64,000 nt of DNA from JAOAPY01 sp038237475 (GTDB lineage: Bacteria; Acidobacteriota; Blastocatellia; Pyrinomonadales; Pyrinomonadaceae). Shown piece by piece: positions 19,701 to 28,200 of the stretch. The notes beneath the pieces were generated by a model. That model did not search any database. It saw only the letters and a program-made list of their open reading frames with translations, and had not been told where the DNA came from. A program made the position numbers and the translations under genes. The stretch is taken from assembly GCA_038237475.1 (NCBI GenBank), contig JBBRYS010000008.1:186001-250000 (forward strand). The letters are read 5' to 3'. Position 1 is the first letter of the stretch. The number at the start of each line of letters is the position of its first letter.

Positions 19701-20951
19701 GCGGGCAATCGGGTGACGCATTGGAACGCACCAACTGTTACTCAGCTGGGCCCGAACGCCCCATTCGCATTGGAAACCTTTGAATCGAGTTCGGCTGACA
19801 ACCGATTCACTCCCGCTTTAAACGAAGCGACTACGAATCCGAATCAGGCACTGGCCGCCATGCAGCGCATCACGGTTGCTAATCTCGGCACGCCGAGCCT
19901 GGGCAAGATGTACGCGCCGGACTTTAGTCCCGGCGATGAAGCGAATGGCTGCAATCCGGATCCGGCGGGCACGAAGTGTGGAGCGCAGAGCGATTTCTCC
20001 ACGCAAATCGGCCCGTTCAACGGTTCTGGCAATCCGGCCCTTTCGGTGACTTCGATCCTTGAGTTCGACAACGCCATTAATGCGGAGGCCTCGTTCGACG
20101 GCGGCGTGGTTGAGATCAAAGTGGGAGCTCCATTCACAGCCAGCGACGCGACGCCTTTCCCGAACAACACAACCACCTGGGATTTGGGCGACTACATCAT
20201 CGAAGGCTACTACAACGCTCACCTTGATGGAGGTCTGGGTGCAGGTGGCGCCAGCGGTTCCATACTGCAGGGGCGCAGGGCCTATACGGGTCTCAAGCCA
20301 TTGCACCACGTGCGCGCGGTGCTGCGCAATTTCGCACCGGGCGGCTTGCACAATCCAGCCGGGCTGCCCGTCTACATTCGTTTCCGCATGACTTCGGATG
20401 TGGCGAGTGCCAATGGAGTGGACTCGGGTTGGTTTGTTGACAACCTCGTCATCAACAATCTGGACTGCCACGTTAACGTGGCCGCGGCTATTAATGGCGC
20501 GACCGCCAGCGCCGATTCAACTTACACCAGCCGCAATTACTCGCCCGTGGGAGCCATTGATGGTGACCGCAAAGGAATAAATTGGGAGAACGGTGGGGGT
20601 TGGAACGACAACACCCGCGATGCCTGGCCGGATGTGCTGACCGTAAATTTCAACGGTAACAAATCAATCAGCGAGATTCGCGTCTACACCGTGCAGGACA
20701 ATTTCAGCAACCCGCAGGAACCAACGCCCGCTATGACGGCCGGGCTCTACGGTTTGCTGGATTTCGATGTTCAGTACTGGGATGGACTGCAGTGGGTCAC
20801 GGTGCCTGGTGGGGCAATCCGCGGCAACGACAAAGTAATGAGGACCATTACTTTCCCCGATTTGTCGACGACACAGATCAGGATCAATGTTCTCAATGCG
20901 CGCGCACACTTCAGCCGCATTACTGAAGTCGAAGCTTATGGATGTCCGTAA
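16722..20951 (+). CDS. Secreted VPS10/BNR-type propeller protein with long shared tail
   Basis: A 1409-residue exported protein with GAGGAG upstream of the ATG. A signal segment (about 5-25) is followed by a Pro-rich and basic region and a large propeller (about 135-890). The propeller has repeated Asp-box motifs (TLDGGDTWTPL, STDGGVTWP, STNDGNNW, STDGGANW) each preceded by D-P-x-D or similar, as in the sortilin/VPS10 and YCF48-like groups. From residue 896 a ~515-residue tail holds an FN3-like part, an unnamed region (FALETFES ... DFSPGDE) and the discoidin-like domain from Cys1249. The same tail occurs in the M36 protease at 25215-29987. Probable extracellular binding protein; no enzyme motif recognised. 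Confidence 0.83.
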   Translation: MKRTIIAVAAVAALLTLLLVNFPNGAGAQIGNNLSTPTPNVPAAPTPGLDLDQQEDVDSGRYGRNGLSFRDYLMRREQMINLLRGLPFNVPGNPRLQALEKLRQQEAALLRTPQPAAGGSGGAGANGPSSSSAPLIPTPAWTSIGPAPIPEGQTNLIDATRNPVSGRVLTIAVHPTDPNKVYVGTAQGGLYRTLDGGDTWTPLMDNADTLAVGSVTIDPLDPTTLFVGTGEGNFCGDCFFGVGFYIIKNAESASPTLLGPYNSATNTPNLKLANSRSITKILVNPSNDNQIFVGTGSGVGGINGGAGAGPNLTPRGLFRCENVMSGTPSCTKLDLGGVGGGPNVAVRDMVFEPGNANNLLIGIEDPVGANTNGIWRSTNALVALPGLITFTRTLTTTAFTNVTLAIHKAGSAVTVYAATEDDANSAATGVVRKSTDGGVTWPTVLTSARGFCGGQCFYDMPIAVDPNDVNNVFIGGSGDYDSTQTACKVTTNGSTFVKKAAGLHPDVHAIVIAPSNTNIIYHGNDGGIFKSTNDGNNWVSKNTAGFNATQFVSLAQHPTDRYFMIGGTQDNGTPFLRPNNAWKLGQFGDGGYALIDTNAVDTATSVTAYHTFYNAKAAQIGFERADGASQIDPAGWPTFYGCGVTIFQPNGISCADDTLFYAPMAQGPGNPNTIYFGTDKLYRSSDKGITMPAVSQIFETNVPTPPATPTNTTVSAIGISPQDDNVRIVGISSGRVFATTMGLPSLTEVTPPVTPRKFIGRAVIDPHTKTTAYVTLVGYGVPAGQHIWKTTNLNTATGAPAVTWTAAGNGLPDIPVDAFVIDPQDSNSLYAGTDIGVYTSTDGGANWLPYGTGLPRVAVFDMSILNAHRVLRIATHGRGIWEIPIPGVTGLSAPNFAGVNQVSDLHDGTRLQLSWLPAVSLNPAPNIVYDIYRVPHVVHGDSTQDPTFTPDASNYVTTVTATSFIDSGLTLAQPYYYIVQARDTNGGGLDNSGAGNRVTHWNAPTVTQLGPNAPFALETFESSSADNRFTPALNEATTNPNQALAAMQRITVANLGTPSLGKMYAPDFSPGDEANGCNPDPAGTKCGAQSDFSTQIGPFNGSGNPALSVTSILEFDNAINAEASFDGGVVEIKVGAPFTASDATPFPNNTTTWDLGDYIIEGYYNAHLDGGLGAGGASGSILQGRRAYTGLKPLHHVRAVLRNFAPGGLHNPAGLPVYIRFRMTSDVASANGVDSGWFVDNLVINNLDCHVNVAAAINGATASADSTYTSRNYSPVGAIDGDRKGINWENGGGWNDNTRDAWPDVLTVNFNGNKSISEIRVYTVQDNFSNPQEPTPAMTAGLYGLLDFDVQYWDGLQWVTVPGGAIRGNDKVMRTITFPDLSTTQIRINVLNARAHFSRITEVEAYGCP
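19407..20948 (+). repeat. Shared ~515-residue tail module, copy 1
   Basis: From FAGVNQVSDL to the C-terminus. The parts occur in the same order as at 28431-29984: SWLPA.SLNP, YYYIVQARDTNGGGLD, FALETFE, TNPNQ, GKMYAPDFSPGDE, FDNAINAE, YIIEG, FIRFRMTSDVA-like and NLVINNL, then the discoidin-like domain. Confidence 0.85.
20466..20948 (+). repeat. Shared discoidin-like C-terminal domain, copy 5
   Basis: Residues 1249 to the end, Cys-bounded: begins CHVNVAAA and ends EAYGCP. Has NWENGGGWNDNTRDAWPD and RAHFSRIT. Confidence 0.85.
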
Positions 20952-20997
20952 TTTCTAACTGAGACTGAGCTTCAAAGCACTAGTGATCCAGACAAGA

Positions 20998-21032
20998 GCG
21001 TTCCGTGCGCTGAATCAAACCGCACGGAACGC
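20998..21032 (+). terminator. Perfect 12-bp hairpin
   Basis: gcgttccgtgcg pairs perfectly with cgcacggaacgc around an 11-base loop, 46 bases after the propeller gene's stop. It has no T-run. It sits upstream of the chosen start of the next gene and argues against a longer coding frame there. Confidence 0.55.
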
Positions 21033-21045
21033 GGGACACAGGAGA

Positions 21046-21741
21046 ATGAAACACGACACTATTGAGCTAAGCCGTAGTACCAGGCTGCTTGCTTTGCTGT
21101 CCTGGCGGTTCTGCATAATTTCATCTTTGCTTGTCTGCAGTTGCCATGCGAGCCCTGCCGGCAGTCAGCGTTTGTCTCCTCGCAATTCTTCCTACAACGC
21201 TGAGTCCCGCATGACACCGGCAGCGCCGCACCTTGATGTTTGCCGGCTGCTTGAAAATTCTGAAATTCAATCGATCCAGGGCGCGGAAGTTCAGCAAGCC
21301 GAACCGACTACTCAGAAGTACGGCCGACTGGAGATTGCTCAGTGTTACTACACAGCTCATTCCTCCGATGGAACAGAAAATCTTTCGGTGTACCTCCAGG
21401 TAATCCAGCGCGATCCAAAAGACGCGAGCGCTGAGGCGGTCAGGGAGTTCTGGAAAGGAAGGTTTGCAGAAAGAAAGGAAGAAGAGCGCAAAGCCGGGAG
21501 AGAAGAGAGGGACGAGCCGGCAGACCGCGAAAAAGAAGAAGAGGGAGAAGCCATCGGCGAGCCAGTAGCAGTTTCCGGGATCGGAGACGAAGCCTTCTGG
21601 TTGGCAAGCGACCGCGGAGGGGCGCTCTACGTTCTGAAGCAGGAAAGAGTGTTGCGAATCACTGTCGGCGGAGCGGACGCGAAAGCTCAGCTGGGGAAAT
21701 CGAAGACTCTCGCGAAGAAGGTCCTGTCCCGGCTCGCTTGA
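21046..21741 (+). CDS. Small exported protein, probable lipoprotein, paralogue of 9076-9744
   Basis: 231 residues from the ATG at 21046; AGGAGA lies almost against it, so the ribosome site is poor. An in-frame GTG at 20983 would run through the hairpin and is less likely. A signal segment ends LLVCSCHASPAG (possible lipidation Cys). The conserved part C-R-LLENSEIQSIQG, QCYYT, NLSV, AVREFWKGRF, VSGIGDEAFWLA and KSKTLAKKVLSRLA matches the paralogue in order. The charged insert between the last two blocks is much longer here (about 35 residues rich in Glu, Arg and Lys). It lies 78 bases upstream of a discoidin-tail gene. Function unknown. Confidence 0.72.
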   Translation: MKHDTIELSRSTRLLALLSWRFCIISSLLVCSCHASPAGSQRLSPRNSSYNAESRMTPAAPHLDVCRLLENSEIQSIQGAEVQQAEPTTQKYGRLEIAQCYYTAHSSDGTENLSVYLQVIQRDPKDASAEAVREFWKGRFAERKEEERKAGREERDEPADREKEEEGEAIGEPVAVSGIGDEAFWLASDRGGALYVLKQERVLRITVGGADAKAQLGKSKTLAKKVLSRLA

Positions 21742-21819
21742 TTGATTCGGCGTCAGCACCGCTGACCTCAACAGGTTGAAATGATTGGTACGTAACCCGC
21801 GTTGAAGGAGGATCTATAT

Positions 21820-24800
21820 ATGTCGCAAGCAGTGTCAAGAACCCGCAGGACTGTGAGCATGCGGATGAAGTTTGTTTTGGCGATGTGTGTGTCCGTCGTT
21901 GTGGCTGCCATCGCCATGATCGCACATCATTCTCTGGTGCGGACCGTCGAGGCGGCTTCGCCGGGCACAAGCAGCATTACAGTGCCTTCCACTGTGGGTC
22001 AAACCGTCAGCGTCAGCTGGACCGGATCGATCCCGCCACTGACCAACGCTGCGAGCGACTGTACTGCGTTTGCCGACACGCCTGCCGTCGATCAGCACAT
22101 TTCTACCATCAATGTTCCAGCAGGAGTCTACAGCACGGTTTCCGCGCAGTTCACCTTCAGGATCGACTGGACCCCGGTGGTCAATGCAAACGCCAGCGAC
22201 GAAGTCCTGACGGTCGTGGGTTTCGGCTCCAGTGATGGTGGGAGTCCGAACGAGACGATTGCCAAACAGAACCTAGGCGCCGGCAACTACAAGATAGTCG
22301 CCTGCGGGTTTACAAATGCGCAACCCCAGCCCTACACGGGCACGTTGACGATTACAACGGCTGCGCCCGATCCGCCGCCGCCAGCCAACTATACGACTGG
22401 TGCCATCACCTTTGGACCGGCAACAGTAGCCGACTTTCAGCGGACCGAGGGCGAGCCGCTCCTGCACCTTGACCAGGAAGGCAGCTACTGGGAAAGCGGG
22501 CCGTGGGGATTCAGCACAACGTCTTCGTTCATGCACCGCTCGGTCGACGGTGGCGACCAATTCAACGTAGTCAGTCCGACTGCGCTCAGGCCCAACCCGC
22601 CTCCCGGCGGTGGTGACACCACCCACGCGATCGATGATCAGGGGGTCGTGTACTTCGGGGATCTCGAAGGCGCGCTGATGGAACTCGACTGTTCAGTCTC
22701 AAATGACAAGGGCAACACCTGGAAAAAGAATGCCGCTTGTGTGCCGTACACCGGTACGGACCGGCAGTGGCTCGTAATGGACAACGGTTCGAACCACACT
22801 CAGGGTGCGGCAGGTGCAGCTGACAACACAGTCTTCTATGCATTTCATGACGTAGCGTTGGGACATCTCATTTTTTCGTCACCGGGTTCAACGGGTCCGT
22901 TGGATACGAACGGTGGTCTTGTTTTCACGCCGGCATCAGGAGCGACTACGGGCACCGGTCTGTTTTATTCAGGTGGCGGCAATTGCGGTGAGATCGTCTT
23001 CGATCCGCTCAGTCGCAACCTCTACTATCCATGCCAGGCAGGGAACCATGTCGAAGTCATAGTCGGACATGTTAATCCGCTGCAGCGCACGGGAATCACT
23101 TTCACAACGAGAGTGCTCGCCGCTTCACCGGGAGGCTCTGTTAGTAATCTTTTCCCGCCGCTGTCGGTCGACAGCTCCGGCAACGTCTATGTGGTTTGGA
23201 GCGATCCCGGCAACCACAACCTCTATTATTCCTATTCAACCAACCAGGCCACGACCTGGAGTGCCGCGGTCAAGGTCAATACTGCCCCGGCAAAATCGAA
23301 CGTGTTTGCGTGGGCGGAAGCCGGGGCAAACGGGAACCTGGTGGCGGTGTGGCTGGGTAACGACTCCGCAGAACTCAGTGACAACATGCCGAACTTTGGC
23401 AGTAATCCAGCTGGCGCGACAACCTTCCCGTGGTACGGCTACATGGCGCTCATCAAGAACGCAAATACAGCCAGCCCCACGTTTGAGCAAAATCGATTTA
23501 CCGAGAAGCCGATGCACTATGGCCAGATCTGCAACGGCGGCATCGGCTGCACGATCTCGAGCGGTGATCGCGTGATGGCAGATTACCTGTCGGTTGATCT
23601 TGCTCCTGATGGCGCAGTTCAGATCATGTTCAACGACGTGTCGAGCCAGTATCACGGCGCACATCTTTTCCTGGCGCGCCAGCTGACCGGGCCGACAGCT
23701 ATAAACACCACCTTGAGCAAACCAACTCCTGCAAGTCCGGTCTTCGATCCAACCGGAGATTCACAGGTGCCGCACTACTCGCCCGTTGGCGCCGGAGCAA
23801 ACGTGCCGCAACTGGATTTTACGAGTGTGGCGGTAAATCAAACCGGACCGAACACGGTCAAGGTACGGATGACCCTCAACAATCTGACCAGTCTATTGCC
23901 GCCGGCCGGAAAGACAAACGCATTCTGGATCACGCGCTTCCAGGCGCTGTCGAGAGATGACACCAACACGGCAAACGTATATCGCGTTTTCTACGTCGGG
24001 GCAGAGTCAGTCGGGGGAGCGCCGCCGATCTTCTTCGCCGGCAGTCCGACCAGAGATGGGGCACCATCCGGATGCACTCAGACTACGCCGGGCAACTGCA
24101 AAGTCATGCAGTACCCAACCGAGATAACCAGTGTTGCTTCGCCGACAATGGTTAGCGGCTCGATCAGTGGCAATACGATCTGCATTGATCTGGCGCTGAA
24201 CGCGTTCGGACCTAACCGGCCCGTTGGCAACACGCTATTTAACGTCACCGCTTTCAGCGGCGGACGCAACAACGTAGCCTCAGACATCTACACCGAGGGG
24301 GACTCGACTCGCTCGTTCGACTTCACCCTGGGCTCGATCACTACGGCGTCCTGCACGGCGCCGACAGCAGTGTGTACGCCAATCAACGTTGCACTATCTG
24401 CAAACGGCGCGATTGCGACTGCTTCCTCGACCTACACGACGAGGAACTACTCGACTTCCAGTACAATCGACGGCGAGCACAAGGGCGTCAACTGGGAGAA
24501 TGGTGGTGGATGGAATGACGCGACGCGCGATGGCTGGCCCGACTGGCTCGAAGTCGGATTCAACGGCACGAAGACAATCAACGAAATCCGTGTCTACACG
24601 GTCCAGAATGACTTTAACAACCCGGTGGAGCCAACCACGACGACGCCGGCCGATATCTATGGCATTCGCGACTTCGACGTTCAGTACTGGGACGGAATGA
24701 TGTGGGCTACCGTTCCAGGCGGCAGCGTCACCGGCAACGACAAAGCAATGCGTGTGTTTACCTTCCCCAATCTTGCGACAACGAAGATTCGGGTGATGGT

Positions 24801-24861
24801 TAACAACGGCCGGGTCTACTACAGCCGTATCACCGAAGTCGAGGCCTTTAGCTGTCAATAG
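21820..24861 (+). CDS. Secreted BNR-type propeller protein with discoidin-like tail
   Basis: A 1013-residue exported protein. The ATG at 21820 has AAGGAGG 9 bases upstream and is preferred over an ATG six codons earlier. A signal segment (about 15-40) precedes a beta domain (about 45-190, 'VGQTVSVSWTGSIPP'). A sialidase-like propeller follows (about 190-640), with GEPLLHLDQEG, HRSVDGGDQF and SNDKGNTWK. Residues about 640-845 (DPTGDSQVPHYS ... AFSGGRNN) look like a divergent relative of the Cys-bounded domain triplicated in the 4582-8958 protein. The discoidin-like domain starts at Cys852. No catalytic site recognised. Confidence 0.82.
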   Translation: MSQAVSRTRRTVSMRMKFVLAMCVSVVVAAIAMIAHHSLVRTVEAASPGTSSITVPSTVGQTVSVSWTGSIPPLTNAASDCTAFADTPAVDQHISTINVPAGVYSTVSAQFTFRIDWTPVVNANASDEVLTVVGFGSSDGGSPNETIAKQNLGAGNYKIVACGFTNAQPQPYTGTLTITTAAPDPPPPANYTTGAITFGPATVADFQRTEGEPLLHLDQEGSYWESGPWGFSTTSSFMHRSVDGGDQFNVVSPTALRPNPPPGGGDTTHAIDDQGVVYFGDLEGALMELDCSVSNDKGNTWKKNAACVPYTGTDRQWLVMDNGSNHTQGAAGAADNTVFYAFHDVALGHLIFSSPGSTGPLDTNGGLVFTPASGATTGTGLFYSGGGNCGEIVFDPLSRNLYYPCQAGNHVEVIVGHVNPLQRTGITFTTRVLAASPGGSVSNLFPPLSVDSSGNVYVVWSDPGNHNLYYSYSTNQATTWSAAVKVNTAPAKSNVFAWAEAGANGNLVAVWLGNDSAELSDNMPNFGSNPAGATTFPWYGYMALIKNANTASPTFEQNRFTEKPMHYGQICNGGIGCTISSGDRVMADYLSVDLAPDGAVQIMFNDVSSQYHGAHLFLARQLTGPTAINTTLSKPTPASPVFDPTGDSQVPHYSPVGAGANVPQLDFTSVAVNQTGPNTVKVRMTLNNLTSLLPPAGKTNAFWITRFQALSRDDTNTANVYRVFYVGAESVGGAPPIFFAGSPTRDGAPSGCTQTTPGNCKVMQYPTEITSVASPTMVSGSISGNTICIDLALNAFGPNRPVGNTLFNVTAFSGGRNNVASDIYTEGDSTRSFDFTLGSITTASCTAPTAVCTPINVALSANGAIATASSTYTTRNYSTSSTIDGEHKGVNWENGGGWNDATRDGWPDWLEVGFNGTKTINEIRVYTVQNDFNNPVEPTTTTPADIYGIRDFDVQYWDGMMWATVPGGSVTGNDKAMRVFTFPNLATTKIRVMVNNGRVYYSRITEVEAFSCQ
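24373..24858 (+). repeat. Shared discoidin-like C-terminal domain, copy 6
   Basis: Residues 852 to the end, Cys-bounded: begins CTPINVAL and ends EAFSCQ, the ending echoed by the fragment at 24934-24999. Confidence 0.85.
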
Positions 24862-24878
24862 TCAAAGGGATAATTTGA

Positions 24879-24915
24879 GATCAGGAGGGCGGCATTTTTG
24901 CCGCCTTCTCTGATC
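24879..24915 (+). terminator. Hairpin after the propeller gene
   Basis: gatcaggagggcggc faces gccgccttctctgatc around a loop of atttt, with one bulge and one G-T pair, 18 bases after the stop. The Ts are in the loop, not after the stem. Terminator-like. Confidence 0.5.
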
Positions 24916-24933
24916 TGGTTGAACTCGGGTTCG

Positions 24934-24999
24934 GTAATGGTCAGCGCCGGCCGCACCTACTACCGCGAATTTTTGAGGTCCGCCGCCTTCAGCTGTCTC
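24934..24999 (+). pseudogene. Decayed discoidin-domain 3' end
   Basis: Read as codons from 24934 this gives VMVSAGRTYY, then a degraded stretch, then AAFSCL. The intact gene just upstream ends VMVNNGRVYY ... EAFSCQ with the same number of codons between the blocks. DNA similarity is clear at both ends (ggccg..cctactac and gccttcagctgt) and weak in the middle. It has no stop at the expected place and no body upstream, so it is a remnant of a duplicated tail. The rest of 24862-25214 holds the hairpin and the element at 25102, and no gene. Confidence 0.6.
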
Positions 25000-25101
25000 T
25001 CTCAGAGATCACATCCTATTTTTTTCGAGTAGCGGCTAACTCACCGATATTGTCTTATTTTTTGGTAAATAAACGGATTTAGTCTGGTTGAGCGGGAAAT
25101 T

Positions 25102-25119
25102 CTCAAGTTTTTCTCAACC
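25102..25119 (+). promoter_or_regulatory. Conserved upstream element, copy 2
   Basis: ctcaagtttttctcaacc matches 120-137 at 17 of 18 bases and lies 95 bases before the M36 protease start. A ccacac..n..tatgg string also follows both elements (near 239-254 and 25157-25171) but at different distances. Confidence 0.35.
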
Positions 25120-25214
25120 ACCACATGCGAAAGTGCCCGCACTGAGAACAGATTTTCCACACTGCATATGGCCTCTCAGGAGACATATGACCTTCGGCAC
25201 AGAGGAGACACACA

Positions 25215-28200
25215 ATGAAGTCCTTTAAGGTGGTTCGAGCCACGTTGTTAACGGCTGTCGTCTTGTCAGCTTTGCTTTCGAGTTTATTTATCTCCTCTGC
25301 GCAGGACGAAATGATCAGTACGGGTTCCGCGTTAAGAGGAGTACAGCCTCCGGCAAACACTCCGAAGGAGTTTGATGTACGCGGCCCATATGGTGTACCC
25401 AAAGGGACTGCCACGTACCAGCCGACCGAGGTCCAGTTACAAGCTATACAAGCCCTGCAAGCAAAGGTCGGCGCGCCGTTGCAAATCGAATACAACGGCT
25501 TGACTGCCACACCGCGACACCTGTTCAGCCAGGGGACTTACCTGTCCACACCGAGTACCGCGGAGCCGGAACAGATCGCTCGCAACTTCGTCAGTCAATG
25601 GCGAGCCATCTTCCGCCTCAATGAAGGCGACATCAATTCACTGCGATTGAAAAGTCGCGCCACCATTCCGGACATGGGGGTGACGGTCCTGCTTTTTGAA
25701 CAGACGAAAGATGGCTTACCTGTTTACAAAGGCGAGGTGCTCGTCAACGTTAACCGGGCTGGACAGATCATGAGCGTTGGCGGAGATAGCTTTCCGCAGA
25801 TGACGAGTACGAACCTCTTTGTCCTGCCACCAGCTCAGGCAATCATGAGCGCGGCCACGGCCTTGGGAGTGACTGGGTTCGTACCCACACCGATGGGGAC
25901 AAAGAAAGTTCTGAACACCTTCGGCAATCTCCCCTACGAATTTGTAGACGGGCAGCGCTTTGATGGAGGCGCAACCTTCACGGATGAAATAGTGGTTACC
26001 AAAGTCATCTTCCCGCTGGGTGTTGAGGGTCGGCCCGCATACAACTTTGTACTCACCACGCCACAGTTTCAAGGAATCATGTGGAATCACATCGTGGATG
26101 CTCAGACGGGCGCTGTTCTGCGCCGCAGTAGTCTGACGGCCTTTCAACAGGGTGGTGGACCAAACAACAACCGGCGCGCAACCTTTCGCCCCGACGTGCA
26201 AAATCTCGTCGAGTCCCTGAATCCCGGCATGACCGCGCAGGGGAAAGTCTTTGACACAATGCCGACCGGACTGTCCGGTAGGATGGGAGCTGGAAGGTCG
26301 CCGGCTCGCGGCACTGCTCCCACCTTTGCCTCAGAGTTGCAAACGGTGCGCAACAGCGGCCGCGGCTTTAAGCTCAGCTTAGTTTCAGCGCGCAATCAGG
26401 GACCATATGCGGCTGCAGGTACCAGCCTGTTTCCGATCGGATGCCCTCTCGGCTGTCTTTACAATACGAATTTCGGCCAGGTGACGCGCGGCTTGCCGGA
26501 CGCAGCTAATCCTACGGCTCAATCACCCTTCGGTTGGTTTTATTTACCCACCGGAAATGGCGGGAGTGAAATTACTGTCGCCGATGCGAACCGTACGACG
26601 ACTCGCGACTTCGGTTACAACATCCATGCTTCGGCAAAGACACGCAATGCAGTCAACCCCGGCAACTCGCCAACGGGCGACGGCAGTCAGCCTTACTCCG
26701 CTGACGTGACTTCTATTCCGACTGTCACGCTCGCTGACGGACGAACCCTTTCCTCGGTGATCCAGTCGCGCTACACCGAAGGCAACAACGTGCTGAGCGC
26801 TGACGATCAACAGAACGACAACGAAACGACGCATGGCATTAAAGGCTATGCTCTGCTGCGCCAGTTCAGCGCCGGCTACTTTGATTTTACCAACAGCTAC
26901 GAATACGGCGGTGTCGACGGCATCAATCCCACGTCCGCTCCCGACGTGTTTCCGGGCACGGTGTCGCTCTTCTATTACAACAATGTGCTGCATGACTATC
27001 TCTACAGCATTGGTTTCACTGAAAGTCTCTGGAACTTCCAGCAGGACAATTTCGGCAAAGGCGGCGGCGGTAATGACGCAGTCAGCGCGCAGGTGCAGGA
27101 CGGGTCGGGAACAAACAACGCCAATTTCGGCACGCCTAATGATGGTAGTTCCCCGCGGATGCAGATGTTTATCTTCACCGAGCCCACCTTCCGGCGCGCG
27201 GATGGCGATTTCGATTTCGACATCGTAGCGCATGAGCTTTACCACGGCGTTTCCAATCGCTCAGTCGGCAAGGGCACTACGGATTGTTTGGGCGTGGCCC
27301 TGGTCGGAGAAGCCGGCGGCATGGGTGAAGGATGGTCCGACTACGCCGCTTCTTCAATGGTTGACGACGATGCAGAGGGTGAATACGCCACGGGCGAATA
27401 CGATGTCGGCATTCGCCGTTTGCCAGTGACAAATTATCGCTGGTCGTATGGCGCTCTCAACGGCAGCACTCTCAACCGGCGAGACAACCGGACAACGAGT
27501 CCGCAAGCGCCCGACACACGGGCCGGTGCAACACCCTTCGAAGTACACGATGTGGGCGAGGTCTGGAGCGCGGTCCTCTGGGACATGCGCGAACTCCTCA
27601 TTGTGAAGCAGAACAACTCTGCTGTCTTCTTCGACGGCACCCGCCGGATGGGCAGTGGTAGTACGTTTTATGTTGGCACGCGTCCAGTGCAATCGGTTGA
27701 CGCCATACACCCAATCGAGTACCGCGCTTCATTCAACACGAGCACGGGCGCTACTCCGACCATTACCGCATCACAGCACATCGTTCGTCCCGGACTAATC
27801 GGCGTGGAAAATCAAAGCTTCCCGCTGCGCAACGGACCGCTGGCGACTGCTGTCAGCCAGGGAGCTCGCCTGTCAGATACGATCGTCCTGCGAGGGATGC
27901 AGCTGGCGCCGTGCAATCCGTCCTTCGTCAACATGCGCGACTCGATGCTGATGGCCGACAGTGAACTAACCGGAGGCGAGAACCGCTCACTTATTTGGCG
28001 CGCCTTTGCCAGCCATGGCGTTGGCGTACTGGCGACTTCTTCTTCATCCGGCGACCCCGGCTCGCAGAGCGCGCCGGTTATCGTCGAAGACTTCAGCGTC
28101 CCGGCGGGTGTCACAACCTGCGAAACCTCCGGGCCGCTCGCAGCTCCGGCATTCAGTCTTTCAACGCCTTCCAACAACATGGTGCGGGTAACCATCCCCG

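Noticed and set aside
20983..21045. Longer GTG start for the small protein at 21046
   Set aside because: This stretch contains the perfect hairpin 20998-21032 and adds no signal-like or conserved residues.
4582..24861. Calling the BNR proteins sialidases
   Set aside because: Asp-box motifs show a propeller, but I could not find the arginine triad or the other catalytic residues of sialidases.
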